This document shows, in pieces, positions 1-3,787 of a stretch of DNA of 6,423 nucleotides; within the stretch, counting starts at the first letter, position 1, and the number at the start of each line of letters is the position of its first letter. The DNA lies in contig JAJXZC010000664.1 of the NCBI GenBank assembly GCA_021780275.1, forward strand, positions 1 to 6,423, in the 5' to 3' direction. The position numbers and the translations under genes are program-made. The notes under the pieces were generated by a model. The model was not told the origin of the DNA, ran no database searches, and saw only the letters and a program-made list of their open reading frames with translations. The DNA is from Pseudomonadota bacterium. Its GTDB lineage: Bacteria > Pseudomonadota > Alphaproteobacteria > Parvibaculales > Parvibaculaceae.

Positions 1-1
1 C

Positions 2-883
2 GTATTTGTGGTCGGTGTCGCCAGTCCCCTGCACGGTCAGGAGTTGGAACCGAGGGCCTATTCCGTCTCTCCCGTGGGCGTTAACTTTGCGTTGATTTCC
101 TACAGCTACCCCAGCGGGGATGTGGAAGTCGATCCTTCCGCTCAAATTGATGATGTCAATGTCCACTTTAACGTTCTGACGCTCGGATATTTTCGGTCGC
201 TCGATTTTTTCGGACGGTCCGCCAACATCGGCGCGGTTGTTCCGTATGTGGACGGCACAGTCGAGGGAACTTTCTTCGGCAATTTCCGGACGTTCCACCG
301 CTCCGGCCTGCGGGATCCGGTGATACGTTTCGCCATGAATCTTTATGGCGCTCCGGCGATGGATGTTAAGCAATTTTCGAAGTACCGCCAAAGGAGCAAC
401 CTGGGCGCGAGCCTCACCGTGGTTGCGCCGCTGGGTCAGTATGACGGGAACACGCTGATCAATCTTGGTTCGAATCGTTGGGCATTCAAGCCGGAGATCG
501 GTTTTTCCCAGGGCATTCACGAGAAATGGATACTGGAGGCGGACACGGGAGCCTGGTTCTACACCGCCAATCACGATTTTCTGGGAACCACGCGAACTCA
601 GGATCCCATCGTTACCGTACAGTTTCATGCGGTTTATACCGTGCGTCCCCGCTTGTGGTTCAGCGCGGACGGGAACTTCTACGACGGCGGCCAAACCACA
701 GTTGGGTCGACACACAATTTCGACTTGCGGCGCGGTTCACGCATCGGACTCACCGCCGCTGGCCCGATCGGAAGACGCCAAACCCTGAAATTCGCCTACG
801 CAAGATGGGTGTACGCCACGGTCGGCGCGAAATTCAACGTGTTCACCGTCGGTTACCAATTCATCTGGGGCCGGGGACTCTAG
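2..883 (+). CDS. Transporter-like outer-membrane protein, phenol MetA-pathway family (5' partial)
   Basis: This is the 3' part of a gene; the frame is open from base 2 to the TAG at 881-883. A GTG at base 8 is a possible start, but the residues before and around it (VFVVGVASPLHG) look like the end of a signal-peptide core with cleavage near HG/QELEPRAY, so the true start is probably left of the window. The mature part is rich in alternating aromatic/polar strands, as in outer-membrane beta-barrels. Motifs typical of the 'MetA-pathway of phenol degradation' (putative transporter) family are visible: ELEPRAYS near the mature N-terminus, SGLRDPVIRFAMNLYGAP, LGASLTVVAPLGQYD, LINLGSNRWAFKPEIG, and YTVRPRLWFSADGNFYDGG. 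Members are annotated as putative outer-membrane transporters, but the substrate is generally unknown and a role in phenol use should not be assumed. The protein ends in YQFIWGRGL, a few residues past the aromatic residue that usually closes the barrel. Hand-sampled GC (about 43-57% per line) is lower than in the two downstream genes. Confidence 0.85.
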   Translation, partial: VFVVGVASPLHGQELEPRAYSVSPVGVNFALISYSYPSGDVEVDPSAQIDDVNVHFNVLTLGYFRSLDFFGRSANIGAVVPYVDGTVEGTFFGNFRTFHRSGLRDPVIRFAMNLYGAPAMDVKQFSKYRQRSNLGASLTVVAPLGQYDGNTLINLGSNRWAFKPEIGFSQGIHEKWILEADTGAWFYTANHDFLGTTRTQDPIVTVQFHAVYTVRPRLWFSADGNFYDGGQTTVGSTHNFDLRRGSRIGLTAAGPIGRRQTLKFAYARWVYATVGAKFNVFTVGYQFIWGRGL

Positions 884-927
884 CAGCCACGGAAAATGGA
901 ATTGGATTCGGGGCCGAGGACTCTGGC
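867..927. repeat. Imperfect 18-bp direct repeat across the first gene's stop codon
   Basis: GGGGCCGGGGACTCTAGC at 867-884 recurs as GGGGCCGAGGACTCTGGC at 910-927, with 16 of 18 bases identical and a 43-bp offset. The first copy encodes the last residues of the upstream protein and contains its TAG stop. The flanking bases do not match, so this is a short isolated duplication rather than a tandem array. Its function is unknown. Confidence 0.5.
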
Positions 928-930
928 CCG
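909..930 (+). terminator. Weak hairpin downstream of the first gene, possible terminator
   Basis: GGGCC (911-915) pairs with GGCCC (925-929). The 9-base loop GAGGACTCT can pair further internally (GAG with CTC). It begins 26 bases after the first gene's stop codon, where a terminator would be expected. It is followed only by GATTTCTC and not by a proper T-run, so intrinsic termination would be weak. It could equally be part of the degenerate repeat in this gap. Confidence 0.3.
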
Positions 931-971
931 GATTTCTCAAGAGGAACCTGTGTGAAGATCGAGTATGGTTA

Positions 972-1065
972 TGTAGCGGCGGGCTTCAGCCCACCATCGT
1001 TTCTCGCTGGCTCAGCAAGATGCCGCCCTTCCGATGAATCGGGATAAATTCCGGGCGGCGCTACA
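972..1065. repeat. REP-like palindromic element with 7-bp terminal inverted repeats
   Basis: The element is bounded by TGTAGCG (972-978) and its exact reverse complement CGCTACA (1059-1065). Inside are several stem-loops. GGCGGGC (978-984) and GCCCACC (989-995) pair around a TTCA tetraloop with one mismatch. GCTG (1006-1009) pairs with CAGC (1013-1016). GCCGCCC (1022-1028) pairs perfectly with GGGCGGC (1053-1059) and encloses the small hairpin CCGAT/ATCGG (1031-1042). It has no coding potential. This architecture fits a repetitive extragenic palindrome or small non-autonomous mobile unit. Calling it a dispersed family is inference, because only one full copy lies in the window. Confidence 0.6.
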
Positions 1066-1170
1066 CAGGCTCAGAACGGCCAGGGCGGCCGCGTGTCTTT
1101 CGTCATCGGGCGGACCGTTTGTGAGAAATCCTGGCTAGCAGCTTGCGAAAAAGGGAATTGGGCTTCGGGG

Positions 1171-1190
1171 GTCGCGGCTTCAGCCGCGAC
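1171..1190. repeat. Perfect 8-bp stem-loop with TTCA loop, REP-like
   Basis: GTCGCGGC (1171-1178) pairs perfectly with GCCGCGAC (1183-1190) around the loop TTCA. Its core GGCTTCAGCC (1176-1185) is identical to bases 982-991 of the element at 972-1065, so the two probably belong to one class of intergenic palindrome. It sits 134 bases before the next gene's ATG. No T-run follows on the plus strand, so it is not a standard intrinsic terminator. Confidence 0.6.
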
Positions 1191-1210
1191 AGAGGGTTCG
1201 CAGATTCAAT

Positions 1211-1224
1211 GGGGCTTTAGCTCG
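1211..1224. repeat. Degenerate hairpin module with TTTA loop
   Basis: GGGGC (1211-1215) can pair with GCTCG (1220-1224) around TTTA, giving four pairs including one G-T, with the outermost position mismatched. The core GGCTTTAGCT at 1213-1222 differs from the two upstream modules' GGCTTCAGCC at two of ten positions. It looks like a decayed third copy of the same palindrome. Alone it would not be convincing; its support is its place next to the other two. Confidence 0.35.
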
Positions 1225-1257
1225 GCGTGTTGAGAAACCGATTTCGCCAACAATCGC

Positions 1258-1286
1258 TTGCCTAAATCATTCCCGTCTTGTACACA
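1258..1286 (+). promoter_or_regulatory. Weak candidate promoter for the DUF5916 gene
   Basis: TTGCCT (1258-1263) and TACACA (1281-1286) are 17 bases apart and match the sigma-70 -35 and -10 consensus at four and three of six positions. This would place transcription start about 30 bases before the ATG. The second box lacks the usually conserved final T and the match is close to chance, so this is only the best available candidate. Confidence 0.15.
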
Positions 1287-1324
1287 AATGAGTCGCCCTC
1301 GCGAGACGGCGGTGCGCATAACGC

Positions 1325-3652
1325 ATGAAAATTCTCGGCACAACCCGACGTGGCGCCGTTCTCTGGGTGCTCCTGTGCGCATTGGGCGCGGCGACGACGG
1401 CGCGCGCGGCGCGGCGGCAAGAGGAAGTGGCTGGCCCTCCGGAAGCCTATGCGGTGCGCGTCAGCCGCCCGCCGCGGCTCGACGGCACGCTTGACGATCC
1501 GCTGTGGCAGCGGGCGAAAGCGATCACCGATTTTCGCGAGCGGGAACCGGACGAAGGCGATCGTCCCACCGAAAAAACCTCCGTCCGCATTCTTTACACG
1601 AAAAAAGAGATCTATTTCGGAATCTTCTGCCACGACGACGATCCGCGCGGCATCGTGGCCACCGATCTCCAGCGCGATTCCTGGCTCGGCCTCGACGATT
1701 ATTTCGAAATAAACATCGATCCCACCGAAAGCCGGCGCGACGCTTATGCCTTCGAATTCAATCCGCTGGGCACGCGCCGCGACGGCCTGATCGTCGACGA
1801 GAGCCACACCGACACCGGCTGGAACGGCATCTGGACCTCCTCGGCGCGCATCACGCCGCGCGGCTGGACCGCGACGATCGGCATCCCGTTTTTCACGCTG
1901 AATCTGGACCGGTCGGGCCGCGCGGATTGGGGCGTGAATTTCATGCGCTTCATTCGCCGCAAGAATGAAGAGGATATGTGGTCGGCCTGGCGGCGCGAAT
2001 ACGGCGTGCACAAGATCAGCGAGGAAGGCAAACTCGCCGGCCTGCATGGCATCAACGGCGGCCGGCTGCTCGTCGTGAAGCCATACGTGCTCGCCGGATT
2101 CCGGCATCTGCCGGCCGGCGCCACCGGGAGCACGTTGGGCCATCCGGGCATGAACGCGCGCGACACGGGCGGCGTGGACATGATGCTCGGCTTGCGCTCG
2201 AACGTGGTTGCGAATTTCACCGCGAACACCGACTTCGCCACGGCCGGCGTCGATTCATCGCAGTTCAGCCTGAGCCCCTACCCGCTCTTTTTCCCCGAGC
2301 GGCGCCAATTCTTTCTCGAAAACGCGGGCGTGTTCGATTTTCCGATGAATTTCGGGAACGACCGGCTCTTCTTCAGCCGGCAGATCGGCATCGACGCGAA
2401 TACCGGCGACGAAGTGCCGATCAACGGCGGCGCGAAAATCACCGGCTCGCTCGACGGTTTCGATTTCGGCGCGATGGACGTGGAAACGCGCGCCGAAGGG
2501 CCCGATCCCTCGGCGAATTTCAGCGTCGTGCGCGTGAAGCGAGCACTTTTCGGCGCGTCGTACATCGGCGTGATGGGCATCGACAAACGCTCGGGCAGCA
2601 CGAGCGATCCCTACAATCAATCCGGCGGCGTGGATACGCGCCTGGTGTTTCATAGGAATATCGCCGTCACGGGATTTGCCGCGGCGACGAACTCGCCCGG
2701 GCTTTCGGGAAACAATGCCGACGCCGGCGGCGGCGTGCAATATCAGAACGACTGGCTCAACGTGATGGCCGACACGCGGCGCGTGGGAGTGAATTTCAAT
2801 CCGGAAGTGGGATTCATCGGCCGCACCGACTGCATCTGCAATTTCATCGCGACGACGCTCCGGCCGCGCCCGAATATTCCCGGGGTGCGCGAGATGGATT
2901 TCGGCGGCTCGTTCGAGCACGACGCGACCACCGCCGGCGCCCTTGAAACCGAGAATTGGGGCGGAACGTTTCAGCTGCGCTTCAACAACGGCTCGATGTT
3001 CGGCGTGAATCTGGCGAGCGCGACCGATCAGCAGATCACCAGCGCCTTCGACCTCTACAAGAACATCGCCATCCAGCCGGGACTGTATCGATGGATGCGC
3101 CACAAGGTGATGTACGTTTCGCCGCAGGACAGCCCGGTCACCTGGAACGTGAGCGAGGCGTTCGGCGGATATTTCGACGGGAACCTGAACCAGACCGGGG
3201 CGAGCGTCAATTACCGCGCGGATGAGCACTGGTCTTTTGGTTTGAATCAGCAGTGGAATCGGTTCCAATTGCCGGCGGGGAATTTTTCCGTCGCGCTCGG
3301 TGGCACGTCGATCAACTACGCATTCTCCCGGTTTTTCAGCGTCTCTTCGCTGTTGCAGATGGACACGGCGCACACGCAGGCCGCCAGCGCGAACGTCCTG
3401 CTTCGCTGGCATTACCGGCCCGACAGCAATCTTTACTTGATCTATACGGCCGGCCCGCGCTTCGCGTCTGTCGAGGGGAATTCCACTTCGCTCAATCAGA
3501 ATGAGTTTCTCGTCAAGTTCACCTATTCCTTCAATCCCTGCATGCACTGCACGCGCGGATCGAGCGGACGCCACAGCCAGCTCTCCGAAAATGATGGCGG
3601 CAGCGGCGCGGAACAAAGCTCCGGCCCGTGGAATTCCGATTCATTCCACTGA
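1325..3652 (+). CDS. Secreted CBM9-like / DUF5916 outer-membrane beta-barrel protein
   Basis: This is a complete 775-residue protein. An in-frame TAA at 1319-1321 leaves the ATG at 1325 as the first usable start; no clear Shine-Dalgarno precedes it, the nearest being GGCGG at 1308-1312. Residues 1-28 form a signal peptide: charged MKILGTTRR, hydrophobic AVLWVLLCALGA, and likely cleavage after ARA. Residues about 44-245 are a carbohydrate-binding family 9-like domain with RLDGTLDDPLW (51-61), LGLDDYFEINIDP (121-133), and GWTATIGIPF (180-189). From about 248 to 736 runs the DUF5916 region, with its signature NTDFATAGVDSSQF (301-314) followed by PLFFPERRQFFLENAGVFDF (320-339), and barrel-like strands up to EFLVKFTYSF (727-736). 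Family members of roughly this size are predicted outer-membrane proteins of unknown function; sugar binding is suggested only by fold. Oddities are a 39-residue hydrophilic tail after the last strand with CMHC (739-742), and a second cysteine pair CIC (503-505). The preceding gene lies 441 bases away, so it is probably transcribed alone. Confidence 0.88.
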   Translation: MKILGTTRRGAVLWVLLCALGAATTARAARRQEEVAGPPEAYAVRVSRPPRLDGTLDDPLWQRAKAITDFREREPDEGDRPTEKTSVRILYTKKEIYFGIFCHDDDPRGIVATDLQRDSWLGLDDYFEINIDPTESRRDAYAFEFNPLGTRRDGLIVDESHTDTGWNGIWTSSARITPRGWTATIGIPFFTLNLDRSGRADWGVNFMRFIRRKNEEDMWSAWRREYGVHKISEEGKLAGLHGINGGRLLVVKPYVLAGFRHLPAGATGSTLGHPGMNARDTGGVDMMLGLRSNVVANFTANTDFATAGVDSSQFSLSPYPLFFPERRQFFLENAGVFDFPMNFGNDRLFFSRQIGIDANTGDEVPINGGAKITGSLDGFDFGAMDVETRAEGPDPSANFSVVRVKRALFGASYIGVMGIDKRSGSTSDPYNQSGGVDTRLVFHRNIAVTGFAAATNSPGLSGNNADAGGGVQYQNDWLNVMADTRRVGVNFNPEVGFIGRTDCICNFIATTLRPRPNIPGVREMDFGGSFEHDATTAGALETENWGGTFQLRFNNGSMFGVNLASATDQQITSAFDLYKNIAIQPGLYRWMRHKVMYVSPQDSPVTWNVSEAFGGYFDGNLNQTGASVNYRADEHWSFGLNQQWNRFQLPAGNFSVALGGTSINYAFSRFFSVSSLLQMDTAHTQAASANVLLRWHYRPDSNLYLIYTAGPRFASVEGNSTSLNQNEFLVKFTYSFNPCMHCTRGSSGRHSQLSENDGGSGAEQSSGPWNSDSFH

Positions 3653-3709
3653 CCGGTCCGCCTGGAGCTGGGGGCTTCATGCCGTCCTTTGTGCGGCTGG
3701 CGCCGCGGG

Positions 3710-3758
3710 AAAAAAAAGTAAAGCTGCTCAGGCGACGATTTGCCTGCGCCGCTTTTTT
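3710..3758. terminator. Bidirectional rho-independent terminator between convergent genes
   Basis: A long hairpin has left arm AAAGC-t-GC-t-CAGGC (3720-3733), loop GACGATTT (3734-3741) and right arm GCCTG-c-GC-c-GCTTT (3742-3755): twelve pairs with two symmetric mismatches. On the plus strand the stem runs into six Ts (3753-3758), serving the DUF5916 gene that ends at 3652. On the minus strand the eight As at 3710-3717 read as a T-run just after the stem, serving the propeller gene that ends at 3788. Its placement between the two stops supports a shared terminator. Confidence 0.85.
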
Positions 3759-3787
3759 AATGCTCGGACCGCTGTTGTGCCGGGCGG

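Larger units (their letters stand above)
884..1324. other. Intergenic region without a supported gene, rich in hairpin repeats
   Basis: The 441 bases between the two plus-strand genes hold no reading frame that looks like a protein. The frames that cross it are out-of-frame overhangs of the flanking genes. It contains a weak hairpin just after the first gene, a REP-like element at 972-1065, a perfect 8-bp hairpin at 1171-1190, a degenerate hairpin at 1211-1224, and the leader of the next gene. I recognise nothing specific in 1066-1170. No tRNA-like cloverleaf or transposase remnant was seen. Confidence 0.7.

Noticed and set aside
884..1324. Possibility of a CRISPR array or a tRNA in the repeat-rich gap
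   Set aside because: The hairpin modules are not evenly spaced and do not share full repeats, and no cloverleaf with an acceptor stem and T-loop motif can be drawn.
1258..1494. A 78-codon plus-strand frame crossing the leader and start of the DUF5916 gene
   Set aside because: It is out of frame with the well-supported gene at 1325, and its product is an Arg/Gly/Ala-rich shadow.
1262..2143. A 293-codon minus-strand frame opposite the signal peptide and CBM9-like region
   Set aside because: Low-complexity Ala/Arg-rich translation with no domain, fully explained as a shadow of the plus-strand gene.
2255..3616. A 453-codon open frame on the minus strand opposite the DUF5916 gene
   Set aside because: It lies wholly within a gene with strong family motifs, and its product is a His/Arg/Ala-rich sequence typical of antisense shadows.
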